A DNA stretch of 64,000 bases from JADJEK01 sp052034255 (lineage in GTDB: Bacteria; Planctomycetota; B15-G4; JADJEK01): NCBI GenBank assembly GCA_052034255.1, contig JBPOIU010000032.1:8233-72232 (forward strand). Reading direction: 5' to 3'. The notes under the pieces were generated by a model that saw only the letters and a program-made list of their open reading frames with translations, had not been told where the DNA came from and searched no databases. Numbering within the stretch: the first letter of the stretch is position 1; each line of letters starts with the position of its first letter. Of this stretch, positions 37,866-47,082 are shown piece after piece. Position numbers and translations under genes: made by a program.

Positions 37866-39059
37866 ATGTTCACCGATTCGTTCAAGACCCGCATCGAAGC
37901 CACACTGAAGCAGATCCGCGACGACGGGGTCTACAAGGACGAGCGCATCATCGAGTCGCCGCAGGGCGCGACGATCAAGGTCGGCGGCCGCGAAGTGCTG
38001 AACTTCTGCGCCAACAACTACCTCGGCCTGTCGAGCCATCCAGAGCTCGTCGCGGCCGCGCACCGCACGCTCGATGAACGCGGGTATGGAATGTCGTCGG
38101 TGCGCTTCATCTGCGGCACGCAGGACATCCACCGCGAACTCGAATGCCAGCTCTCGGGCTTCCTCGGCATGGAGGACACGATCCTCTACACGTCGTGCTT
38201 CGACGCGAACGGCGGCGTGTTCGAGACGCTGCTCACGGCCGACGACGCGATCATCACCGACAAGCTGAACCACGCGTCGATCATCGACGGCGTCCGCCTG
38301 TGCAAGGCGCAGCGCTTCGTCTACGACCACGCGAACATGGCCGACCTCGAAGCGAAGCTGATCGAGGCCAAGGGCTGCCGCGACAAGCTCATCGTCACCG
38401 ACGGCGTGTTCTCGATGGACGGCGACCTCGCGCCGCTGCCGAAGATCTGCGACCTCGCCGAGAAATACGGCGCGGCGGTCCTGGTCGACGACTCGCACGC
38501 GACGGGCTTCATCGGCAAAACGGGCCGCGGCACGCACGAGCACTTCGGCGTCCAGAATCGCATCGACGTCCTGACCGGCACGCTCGGTAAGGCGCTTGGC
38601 GGCGCGTCGGGCGGCTACATCGCGGGCCGCGCGCCGTTCATCCAATTGCTGCGCCAGCGCTCGCGCCCGTACCTGTTCTCGAACTCGGTCGCGCCGTCGA
38701 TCGTCGGCGCCACGCTGAAGTGCCTCGAGCTGCTGTCGAAGTCGACCGAGCTGCGCGACCGCTTGGAGCAGAACGCGCTGCGCTTCCGCGCGGGCATGAC
38801 GAAGGCCGGCTTCGACCTCAAGCCCGGCTTCCACCCGATCTGCCCGGTCATGCTCTACGACCCGATCAAGGCCGGTCACATGGCGCGCGAGCTGCTCGCC
38901 GAAGGCATCTACGTCATCGCCTTCACGTACCCGGTCGTGCCGAAGGGCGCCGACCGTATCCGCGTCCAGCTGTCGGCGAGCCACACCCCCGAGATGGTCG
39001 ACCGCGCGATCGCGGCGTTCACGAAGGTGGGCAAGAAGCTCGGCATCCTGAAGACCTGA
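37866..39059 (+). CDS. kbl: 2-amino-3-ketobutyrate CoA ligase (glycine C-acetyltransferase)
   Basis: A 397-residue PLP enzyme of the alpha-oxoamine synthase family. It splits the Tdh product 2-amino-3-ketobutyrate with CoA into glycine and acetyl-CoA. The PLP lysine is Lys242 in TGTLGKALGGASGG, with VDDSHATGF upstream and the GYGMSSVRFICGTQ motif at ~73-86. It starts 54 bases after the thrS-tdh stop with GAGGAG just before the ATG, so it is the second gene of a threonine operon. Length and motifs match E. coli Kbl. Its stop codon touches the long palindrome that follows. Confidence 0.97.
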   Translation: MFTDSFKTRIEATLKQIRDDGVYKDERIIESPQGATIKVGGREVLNFCANNYLGLSSHPELVAAAHRTLDERGYGMSSVRFICGTQDIHRELECQLSGFLGMEDTILYTSCFDANGGVFETLLTADDAIITDKLNHASIIDGVRLCKAQRFVYDHANMADLEAKLIEAKGCRDKLIVTDGVFSMDGDLAPLPKICDLAEKYGAAVLVDDSHATGFIGKTGRGTHEHFGVQNRIDVLTGTLGKALGGASGGYIAGRAPFIQLLRQRSRPYLFSNSVAPSIVGATLKCLELLSKSTELRDRLEQNALRFRAGMTKAGFDLKPGFHPICPVMLYDPIKAGHMARELLAEGIYVIAFTYPVVPKGADRIRVQLSASHTPEMVDRAIAAFTKVGKKLGILKT

Positions 39060-39222
39060 GAGGCCGTGAAAAAATCCCCCGCGGCGTCGGAACGGCTGCG
39101 AACGACGATCGCTTCGTCGGATGGCCTCACCGGCTCTTTCCATTGAGTCGCCTCGGCCATCCTCCTCGCGCTCGCCGTTCTCGCTCGTTCCGCCGCTCGC
39201 GGGGGATTCTTTCACGGCCTCT
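39059..39222. repeat. Long imperfect palindrome, copy A
   Basis: The arms 39059-39083 and 39198-39222 are 25 bases and complementary with one mismatch (AGAGGCCGTGAAAAAATCC against its AAAGAATCC-type partner). Pairing continues inward, including GGATGGCC/GGCCATCC (39119-39126 and 39155-39162), to an apical hairpin GGCTC-TTTCCATT-GAGTC (39132-39149). It begins at the last base of the kbl stop codon. The apex matches copy B at 26996-27013. It may also act as the kbl terminator. Confidence 0.8.
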
Positions 39223-39298
39223 GAGTCGTCCCGCGCGGACCGTCGGGCGCGCGGGTCCGCGGGTCGGACTCGGAATGTTGAGCCTGAGGAAATCGGCA

Positions 39299-39327
39299 GG
39301 TGCACCAACGGTGGCGCCTCGTGCACC
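39299..39327 (+). promoter_or_regulatory. Hairpin just before the sigma-fusion start codon
   Basis: GGTGCAC (39299-39305) pairs perfectly with GTGCACC (39321-39327). It ends 12 bases before the ATG at 39340, which lacks a clear Shine-Dalgarno sequence. It could affect translation initiation. Confidence 0.35.
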
Positions 39328-39339
39328 ATTTCTGCGGGC

Positions 39340-42192
39340 ATGGACGCACACACCCGATCCGACTCGACGTTGAAGACGGTCCTGCAAGACGGCGCATGGG
39401 TCGCAGCCCTCGCGCGCCATTTGGTCCGCGATCCGACGCTCGCGGATGACGCCGCCCAGGACACGTGGCTCGCCTACCTGCGCCACCGCCCGAGCCACGG
39501 CCCGGGTGGTGGCCCGGACCCGGACGGCGGGTCGGTGCGGCCTTGGCTCGCGACCGTGCTGCGCAACGCGATCCGCGACCGCCTGCGGCGCGAGTCGCGA
39601 CGCACCGCCCGCGAGCGTTCGGTCGCCGTCGACTCCGCATCCGCCTCGGGCGAGTCCGCGGCCGACGCGGTCGAACGCGCCGAGCTCCAAAAGCGCGTGT
39701 TCGCCGCGGTGCTCGAACTCGACGAGCCGTTCCGCTCCACGATCCTGCTGCGCTACGCGGAGGGCCGATCGAGCGCGTCGATCGCTCGCGAACAGGGCGT
39801 CCCCGAAGGCACCGTGCGCTGGCGCTTGAAGGAAGGCCTCGACCGCGTGCGCGCGCGCTTCGACGCCGAACACGGCGGGAGTCGTGCGGCATGGGTCGCG
39901 TGGCTCGCGCCGTTGGCGCAGCCGAAGTCCGCGTGGCTCACGCTGCCGTGGATCGCGAGCTTGGCCGCGGTCGTGCTCGTCGCCGTCGGATTCGTCGCGA
40001 CGCGCAGCGCGGGCACGAACGACGAGCCGAGCCCAAACCAGCCCGCGGGCGCATCGACCGCCGCACTCGTCGCCGTGGCCGATCCTGCTCCCGCCGCACC
40101 GCTGAACCCACCGAGCCCGGCCCCGCGTACGGCGACGACCGCGAGTGGCGCCAGCGTCTCGCTGCGCGTCGTCGACTCCACCGGCGCGGCGCTCGAAGGA
40201 GCGAACGTCCGCGTCGAGCACGCGTCGAACGTCCTCGCGAACGCCGTCAGTGCGCGCGACGGCACGGCGACCGTGACCTGGGACTTGGCGGAGCCGGTGT
40301 TCGCCGACGTCGTGATCGAACGCGTCGGCTGCGCACGAGCCATTCATCGCGCGGCGCTGCGGCAAGACAGCGTGGTCGCGCTGGGCGACGTCGTTCTCGA
40401 GCCCGGCATCGAGTTGCACGGAGTCGTCGTCGATCGAAACGGGTCGCCGATCGTCGGGGCCGAGGTCTTCGCGGTCGATCACGCGACGCACGGCGCGTTC
40501 TCGAAGCCGAGCGAGTCGCGCGATCCCCGCGAAACCACGATCCTCGGACAGAACCTCGATCCCTTCGACGTCACGCCGCTGCCCTCGACGAGCACGGACG
40601 CGGCCGGACGTTTCTCGCTAACAGGCCTGCCGCGCGCGGGCTTCTCGGTCTTCGCGCATGCGGACGGGACGCGCTTCGTACGGTTCGGCGGCGACCTTGC
40701 CGATTCGCGCCAACGCTTCGACGCGCGCATCGAGCTCGAAGCGATCACCGGAGCCAACGCCGTCCCAGGCAAGGTCACGGTGACGACGAGCGTCGCACGC
40801 TCCGACGGCACGCGCATCGACAGCGCCCGTGTCGAGTTCGATCCGCGCGAGCCTCGAACGCTGCGCGTCACGTCGGCTCGCGGGTTGTCGCTCGCGGAAG
40901 CACGCGTGCTCGTGCTCGACGCGAACAAGCGACCCTTGCCGTGCCCGATCGACGTCGCGCAGGACGCCGATGCTCGCGTGTTCACGCTGCCGACGGCGAA
41001 GTCGCCCGTGTTCCTCAGCGTCAGCGCGCCGCTGCATGCGAACGCGCTGATCGGACCGCTCACGGAATCCGAAGGCACGAAGTCGCCGCTCGCGGTCGAA
41101 CTCGCGCCCCGCGCGCTCGTCGCCGGTGTCGTGACGCGAGACGGCCATCCCGTCGCCTGGGCGCGCGTCGCGCTCGCGTTCGAGGGCGGAGCGGAATCGG
41201 ATCGCGGCTTCGTGACGCGCGCGAACACCGAGTTCTTCGGCGTCACGCGCACCGACGCGCAAGGGCGATTCGCGCTCGAACTCGCGGAATCGGCCGAACG
41301 CGCATGGCTGACGGTGCGGCACGAATCGGCCGGGGTCGCCGTCCTGTCGCCGGCCGATCTCGCGAAGCGATCGAACGCCGGAGCACTCGACGCGCTCGCG
41401 CTCGAACTCGCGGACGGCGCGGCGCTCGACGTCGAAGTTCCCGTCGCGAAGGGCCAGAGCGCCGCCGGATTCGTGATCGGCGTCCACGACGGGCTCGGCT
41501 CGATCGTCTGCGCGCGGACCGACGAACGCGGCATCGCGCACTTCGCGCATCTCCCCGCTGGAGACGCGCAAGTCGCGCGACTCGGCCGCGAGTTCGATCC
41601 GTACGCAGGCGTCGGCGAAGGGCGTCGTCGACTCGACGCGCGACTCGCGCCGCAGCGCGTGATCACACTGAAGCCCGGCACGACCGCGAGCCTCGCGCTT
41701 CCCGGCGCGGCGACGCCGTCGCGCGTGGCGTTGCGCGTGACGCTCGACGGCGCGCCCGCGAGCGGCTCGGTGCATCGCTATGCGCTCGCGTCGGTGCTCG
41801 TCGATCGCGGCGAGTTGGTGGAGGGCCAGATCTCGACGATGGCTCCGGCGGTCGGCGAGGGCCGCATCCAGTTGCGCATCGCCCGAGGCGACGGCGCGTT
41901 CGGGATCGACGTGCTGCGCTCGTTCGCGAACGACGAGCAACTCGAGTTCGAGCTGCACAAAGCGTCGCTGCGCGGCCGCGTGCTGACGCCGCGCGCCGAA
42001 CGCTCACGATTGACGTGGGTCTGGAAGGGCCCGCACGGCGCGACCAGCGACCAGCGCATCCGGGTCGCCGAGGACGGCACGTTCGCCGTGCCGACGATTC
42101 TCGCGGGGTATGCCGAGCTGCGCGCCGGCGACGCCGTCGTTGCGACGATGAGCGCTGCGCCGGGCGAAGAAGCGACCGTCGACGTGCCGTGA
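39340..42192 (+). CDS. Membrane-anchored ECF sigma factor fused to large extracytoplasmic region
   Basis: A 950-residue protein. Residues ~15-175 are an ECF sigma factor: region 2 near LVRDPTLADDAAQDTWLAYL, then region 4 with DEPFRSTILLRYAEGRSSASIA and a helix-turn-helix. A transmembrane segment follows at ~200-222 (LTLPWIASLAAVVLVAVGFVA), then a Pro/Ala linker and ~700 residues of beta-rich, carboxypeptidase-regulatory-like repeats (VVDSTGAALEGANVRVEH, GVVVDRNGSPIVGAEVF, GVVTRDGHPVAWARVAL). Sigma domain and putative sensor therefore share one chain, with no anti-sigma gene adjacent. I chose ATG 39340; the earlier frame overlaps the palindrome. Confidence 0.88.
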   Translation: MDAHTRSDSTLKTVLQDGAWVAALARHLVRDPTLADDAAQDTWLAYLRHRPSHGPGGGPDPDGGSVRPWLATVLRNAIRDRLRRESRRTARERSVAVDSASASGESAADAVERAELQKRVFAAVLELDEPFRSTILLRYAEGRSSASIAREQGVPEGTVRWRLKEGLDRVRARFDAEHGGSRAAWVAWLAPLAQPKSAWLTLPWIASLAAVVLVAVGFVATRSAGTNDEPSPNQPAGASTAALVAVADPAPAAPLNPPSPAPRTATTASGASVSLRVVDSTGAALEGANVRVEHASNVLANAVSARDGTATVTWDLAEPVFADVVIERVGCARAIHRAALRQDSVVALGDVVLEPGIELHGVVVDRNGSPIVGAEVFAVDHATHGAFSKPSESRDPRETTILGQNLDPFDVTPLPSTSTDAAGRFSLTGLPRAGFSVFAHADGTRFVRFGGDLADSRQRFDARIELEAITGANAVPGKVTVTTSVARSDGTRIDSARVEFDPREPRTLRVTSARGLSLAEARVLVLDANKRPLPCPIDVAQDADARVFTLPTAKSPVFLSVSAPLHANALIGPLTESEGTKSPLAVELAPRALVAGVVTRDGHPVAWARVALAFEGGAESDRGFVTRANTEFFGVTRTDAQGRFALELAESAERAWLTVRHESAGVAVLSPADLAKRSNAGALDALALELADGAALDVEVPVAKGQSAAGFVIGVHDGLGSIVCARTDERGIAHFAHLPAGDAQVARLGREFDPYAGVGEGRRRLDARLAPQRVITLKPGTTASLALPGAATPSRVALRVTLDGAPASGSVHRYALASVLVDRGELVEGQISTMAPAVGEGRIQLRIARGDGAFGIDVLRSFANDEQLEFELHKASLRGRVLTPRAERSRLTWVWKGPHGATSDQRIRVAEDGTFAVPTILAGYAELRAGDAVVATMSAAPGEEATVDVP

Positions 42193-42720
42193 CGTCGTCG
42201 CGCTTGCGCGCGCGTCATCGCGAAAGTGCGTTCCGCTCACGGCGAACCCGAGCCACCAACAGCGTCGGTCCTGGGTTGCCTCGACGATCGGGCCGGCGAG
42301 TTCGAGCGTGCGGGCCCCGAGCGAACGCTCGAACGAGCGCTCTCTCTCCGCACGCGCGTTCTCGACGGCATCGATGCGATCGATGCGGGATGGCAGCCGA
42401 CGTCTCTCCGGCACCCATCGCGCCGCTTGCGCGGTGACAGGCGCCCTCGGTCGCCGTGAGCGTGAACGCGAGGACGGTCGTCGAGAGAGCACGACCCGTG
42501 CCGCGCCCGCCGCTTCTGGCTGTACGCGCCTCCGATCACCGGCAACTCGTGCGAACGGCAGGGCTTGCGCCGCTCGGCGTGAATCGCGTCGGCAGCGCCC
42601 ACTGCCGCGTTCCGCTGCGTGCGAGCCGCAGCGCCTGCCGCGGAACGCTACAGGCTGCTCCCCAAGGAGGTCCTCGCCCGCCGCCTTGCGCCGCGCCCGA
42701 CACGGTCCAAGAATGGCCGC
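42193..42720. other. 528-base stretch with no recognisable gene
   Basis: It is GC-rich and open in several frames, but none of the translations looks like a protein; they are Arg/Ser/Pro-rich shadows. Small self-complementary runs occur (GAGCGAACGCTCGAACGAGCGCTC near 42320, ATCGATGCGATCGAT near 42370). AAGGAGG near 42665 is followed by no convincing start. It may hold the promoter of the following operon or a decayed gene. Confidence 0.5.
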
Positions 42721-43936
42721 GTGCACGCTCTCACGAAGCTCCTGCCGCTGCTGCTCGCGCTGGTCGCGTCCGCGACGCCCGCGTGGGGTGCGAACATGCG
42801 CAGGCATCCCGGTCCGCCGCTGTGGGGCGAGTTCCGGATCGAGGCGGACTCGGTCATCTTCCATCTCGAAGGCGAACGCCGCGAACTGCGCGCGCTACTC
42901 GGCTTGCCGGAAGCGCGCGTGGGAGCGCTCGCGGTCGAGCTCGAGCCCGAGTTCCGCGCCGCACTGCGCGACCACTTCCACGAGATCCTGCACATTGCGA
43001 TCGACGGAACCGAGGTCCGTGCCGAACTGAACGAACTGCTGATTCCTGACGAAGACCCCGACAGTTGGAAGCCGCTGACGATCCAGGCGACGTTGCGCTA
43101 CCCGTGCTCGGGATTGCCGCGCTCCGTGGCGTTGACGATGGACCAGTCCGAGAACCGCAACTGGTTCGACGGCGCGAACCTCCCGCTACTGCTGAAGCAC
43201 GGCAAGAACGCGCAGATGGTGTTCCTGTCGAAGCTCGAACCGCAATTCGTCTGGCATCGCCCCGTCGGCGGTCCGGCGACCGCGCGCGTGAGTCGCGTCG
43301 TCGCGAACTCTCCGCGCGCGGACGCGACGGTCCCCGGGATCTCGCTCGCGATGTTGGTCGCCGCGGCCGCGCTGTTGGCGATCGGACTGTGGAAGGACTT
43401 GCGTCCGGTGCCGGTGCTCGCGGGAGTCGTCGCACTCGCGGGCGGTGCGTGGTTCACGCGCGACGCTGCGCCGATCGGGCTGCCGCAATCGCTGCGTCCA
43501 CGCGTCGAGCTCCCCGACGTCGCGCTCGCGACCACGATCTTCGAATCGCTGCACGGCAACATCTATCGCGCGTTCGACGTCTCGACCGAGGACGACATCT
43601 ACGACTTGCTCGCCGTCAGCGTCGAGCCGACGCTGCTCGACACGTTGTACGGCGACATCTACGAGAGCCTGATCCTGCGCGAGGACGGTGGCGCCGTGTG
43701 CGTCATCCAAGACGTGCAGCGCGATTCCGTCACCGTGCTGCCGCCGACCGACGACGATCGTGCGCGGACCCAATTCGAGGTCGACTGCGCGTGGCGCGTG
43801 ATGGGCCACGTCGCGCATTGGGGCCACATCCATCGGCGCGTCAACGAGTACCGCGCGGTGTACACCGTGCGCTTCTCGGATCGCGCGTGGCGCATCGCCG
43901 CCGTCGAAGTGAAAGACCATCGCCGGGTGGACTCCA

Positions 43937-43944
<8 letters not shown>
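42721..43944 (+). CDS. Exported membrane protein of a metal-transport-like operon, unknown function
   Basis: A 407-residue protein from GTG 42721, with a signal peptide (LTKLLPLLLALVASATPAWG) and two hydrophobic segments near the middle (ISLAMLVAAAALLAIGLW and VLAGVVALAGGAWF). The C-terminal domain is His/Asp-containing (GHVAHWGHIHRR). Its end overlaps the ATPase start, so it is part of the operon ATPase-permease-binding protein. I do not recognise the family. By analogy with ABC systems that carry extra exported subunits, it may present or receive the transported metal. Confidence 0.75.
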
Positions 43945-44625
<681 letters not shown>

Positions 44626-44629
<4 letters not shown>

Positions 44630-45783
44630 AGTCCGCGCTGCTGCTCGCGTGGCGCTACCTCGCGCATCATCGTGCGCGCACGATCCTGCTGATCGTCGCG
44701 GTGGCGTCGACCGCGCTGCTGCCGATCGCCGTCAACACGCTCGTCACGCGCTATTCCGCCGCTCTGCTCGAGCGCGCGCGCTCGACGAGCCTCGTGCTCG
44801 GCGCTCCGGGCAGTCGCTACGACCTCGTGCTGAACGCGTTGTACTTCACCGGCCGGGTACCGACGCGGCTGTCGATGGCCGAGTTCACGACGCTCGCCGC
44901 GGCCGATCAGGCGCGCGCGATCCCGATCCACGTGGTGCATCACGCGAAGGGCTTTCCGGTCGTCGGTACGAGCGTCGACTACTTCGAGGTGCGCGGGCTC
45001 GCGTTCGCGGCGGGCACGCCGTTCGCCGAGCTCGGCGAAGCCGTCGTCGGAGCCCGCGTCGCGCGCGAACTCGGCCTCGCGCCCGGCGGGTTCCTGCTGT
45101 CCGACCAGGGCAGTCTGTACGACCTCACGATGCGGTATCCGCTGCGCATGCGCGTCGTCGGCGTGCTCGCGCACAGCGGCACGCCGGACGATGGCGCCGT
45201 GTTCGTCGACGTCAAGACCGCGTGGATCATGGACGGCCTCGGTCACGGCCACGTCGACGCGAAGGCCGCGACCCCGAACGAAGTCCTCGGTGCGAAGAAC
45301 GACCGCATCGCGCTGTCGGCAGCGGTCGTCGAGTACCAAGAGGTCACGCCCGAGAACGTGGACTCGTTCCACTTCCACGGCGACCCCGACACGTTCCCGC
45401 TGACCGCGGTGTTGGTCGAGCCGTACGACGCGCGTGCGCAAACCCTGTTGAAGGGGCGCTACCGCGTGGAGAAGGCCGCGCAGCTGCTCGTGCCGACCGA
45501 GGTCATCGAGGAGATCCTCGGCTTCGTGCTGCGGCTGAAGCGCTTCTTCGACGCCAATGCGCTGCTCGTGTCGATCGCGACCGTCCTGTTCCTGGCGTTG
45601 GTCGTGATGCTCTCGCTGCGCTTGCGTCAGCGCGAAGCCGAGACGCTGTTCAAACTTGGCTGCGCACGCGCGACGATCGCGAGGATCCTCGCCCTCGAGC
45701 TCGCGATCTGCGTAGGCTGCGGTCTCGTTCTTGCGGTCGCCGGAGCGGCGATCCTCGTTACTTGGATGCCGCGCTTCGCGTGA
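44626..45783 (+). CDS. ABC transporter permease (FtsX/MacB-like)
   Basis: A 385-residue permease. It has TM1 near residues 15-35 (TILLIVAVASTALLPIAVN), a ~250-residue periplasmic domain, and two visible C-terminal TM segments (LVSIATVLFLALVVMLSL and ALELAICVGCGLVLAVAGAAIL). This is close to the FtsX/MacB fold. It overlaps the ATPase stop as ATGA. The periplasmic part contains a His/Asp-rich stretch (DSFHFHGDPDTFP) that could be relevant to a metal cargo. Confidence 0.85.
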
Positions 45784-45810
45784 TCGAGCGCGTGCCATGG
45801 AGGGAGTCCG

Positions 45811-46710
45811 ATGTTCGCCGTCGTGTTCGCTTGGGTCGCCGCGTTCGCACTCCAGGATGGGGCGACGAAGCCGGTCGTCACCACGACCTTCTATCCGACC
45901 GAATACCTGGTGCAGCGGTTGGCGGGTGATGCCGTCCGCGTGCATTGCCCGGTTCCCGCCGACGCCGATCCCGCGTTCTGGAAGCCGACGCGCGACCAGG
46001 TGCTGGAGATCCAGAAGTCCGCGCTGATCGTCGTGAACGGCGCCGGCTTCGAGAAGTGGGTCGACCACGCGAACCTGCCGCTGTCGAAGACGGTCTACGC
46101 GAGCTTCGGCTTCCGCGACGAGTTCATCGTCATCGAGCACGCCGTGACGCACAGCCACGGCGGCGAGGGCGAGCATTCGCATGAAGGCATCGACGGCCAC
46201 ACATGGGTCGATCCGACGAACGCATCGCGCCAGGCCGAGGCGATCGCGAAGGGCCTGACGCGCCTGTTGCCCGACGAAGCCGCCGCCATCGCGACGCGGC
46301 TCGAAGCGATCAAGGCCGACCTGAAGCAACTCGAGGACGAGTTCCGCGCGCTCGGTGCGTTGCCCGCGGGCTCGCATTTGTATGCCTCGCACCCGGCCTA
46401 CAACTATTTGGCGCGCCGCTGCGGCTGGCCGATCGTCAGCCTCGACTTCGACCCCGAGGAGATGCCGAGCGACGAAGCGATCGCGGCGCTGAAGGAATCG
46501 CTGAAGACGAAGCCAGCCACGCACTTGCTGTGGGAAGCCGAGCCGAAGCCCGAGATCGCAGCACGCCTCGAGAAGGACTGCGGCCTGAAGAGCGTGACGG
46601 TCTCGCCGTGCGAAACGCTGTCGGCGGAGCGCCGGGCGGCCGGCGAGGATTACCTCTCGGTGATGCGGGCCAACGTGAAGGCCCTGAAGGTGGCGTTTCC
46701 CGCCGAATGA
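45811..46710 (+). CDS. ZnuA-like metal-binding ABC substrate-binding protein
   Basis: A 299-residue cluster A-I (ZnuA/TroA) binding protein with a short signal peptide. The His-rich loop THSHGGEGEHSHEGIDGH, the ligand His in DGHTWVDP and the His in ASHPAYNYLARR are present. The usual first ligand motif DPHxxEP reads DPAFWKP here, so its His is replaced by Ala. It starts 27 bases after the FtsX-like permease rather than beside a ZnuB-type channel permease, an unusual pairing. Zn or Mn import is the family role; the role here is inferred. Confidence 0.88.
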   Translation: MFAVVFAWVAAFALQDGATKPVVTTTFYPTEYLVQRLAGDAVRVHCPVPADADPAFWKPTRDQVLEIQKSALIVVNGAGFEKWVDHANLPLSKTVYASFGFRDEFIVIEHAVTHSHGGEGEHSHEGIDGHTWVDPTNASRQAEAIAKGLTRLLPDEAAAIATRLEAIKADLKQLEDEFRALGALPAGSHLYASHPAYNYLARRCGWPIVSLDFDPEEMPSDEAIAALKESLKTKPATHLLWEAEPKPEIAARLEKDCGLKSVTVSPCETLSAERRAAGEDYLSVMRANVKALKVAFPAE

Positions 46711-46817
46711 CGGGGCCCTGCGGCGAAATCGCACGGAACGCCCGCACCGGGCGTCTCTAGACTGGCGCCGCCTTGCCCGCTGGGCTGGTCCTAGAAACCC
46801 TCACGAAGGAATCGTCC

Positions 46818-46997
46818 ATGAAGCTCGTCAAGATCTTGAGCGTGTTGATGGTGCTCGGTGCGTTCGTCGGTTGCGGTGAGAAGACGAACGAGGAGAAGGC
46901 CAAGGACGCGATCGACAACGCGGCCGACAAGGCGAAGGACACGGCCGACAAGGCCGCCGACGCCGCGAAGAACCTGATCGGCGGCGAGAAGAAGTAA
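46818..46997 (+). CDS. Small lipoprotein, charged helical
   Basis: A 59-residue protein with a lipoprotein signal (MKLVKILSVLMVLGAFVGC, lipobox FVGC) and then an Ala/Lys/Asp-rich amphipathic tail (DKAKDTADKAADAAKN). GAAGGA stands 7 bases before the ATG at 46818. Such entericidin-like or Lpp-like small lipoproteins are usually abundant envelope components. A strong hairpin follows the stop. Confidence 0.8.
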   Translation: MKLVKILSVLMVLGAFVGCGEKTNEEKAKDAIDNAADKAKDTADKAADAAKNLIGGEKK

Positions 46998-47009
46998 GTC
47001 GAGCGTTCG

Positions 47010-47045
47010 GAACGCGGTGCTCCCGCTCGCGGGGGCGCCGCGTTC
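47010..47045 (+). terminator. Strong hairpin after small lipoprotein gene
   Basis: GAACGCGG (47010-47017) pairs with CCGCGTTC (47038-47045). The inner TGCTCCCGC pairs with GCGGGGGCG through G-U wobbles, giving a nearly continuous 17-bp stem. It starts 13 bases after the stop codon. Confidence 0.75.
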
Positions 47046-47082
47046 GCGTCTTCCCACCGGTCCACGGTCCCTGGAGTTCCTC

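Noticed and set aside
36441..39464. 1007-residue open frame on the minus strand
   Set aside because: It is antisense to thrS-tdh and kbl, Arg/Glu/Asp-rich without domains. It is a typical high-GC mirror frame.
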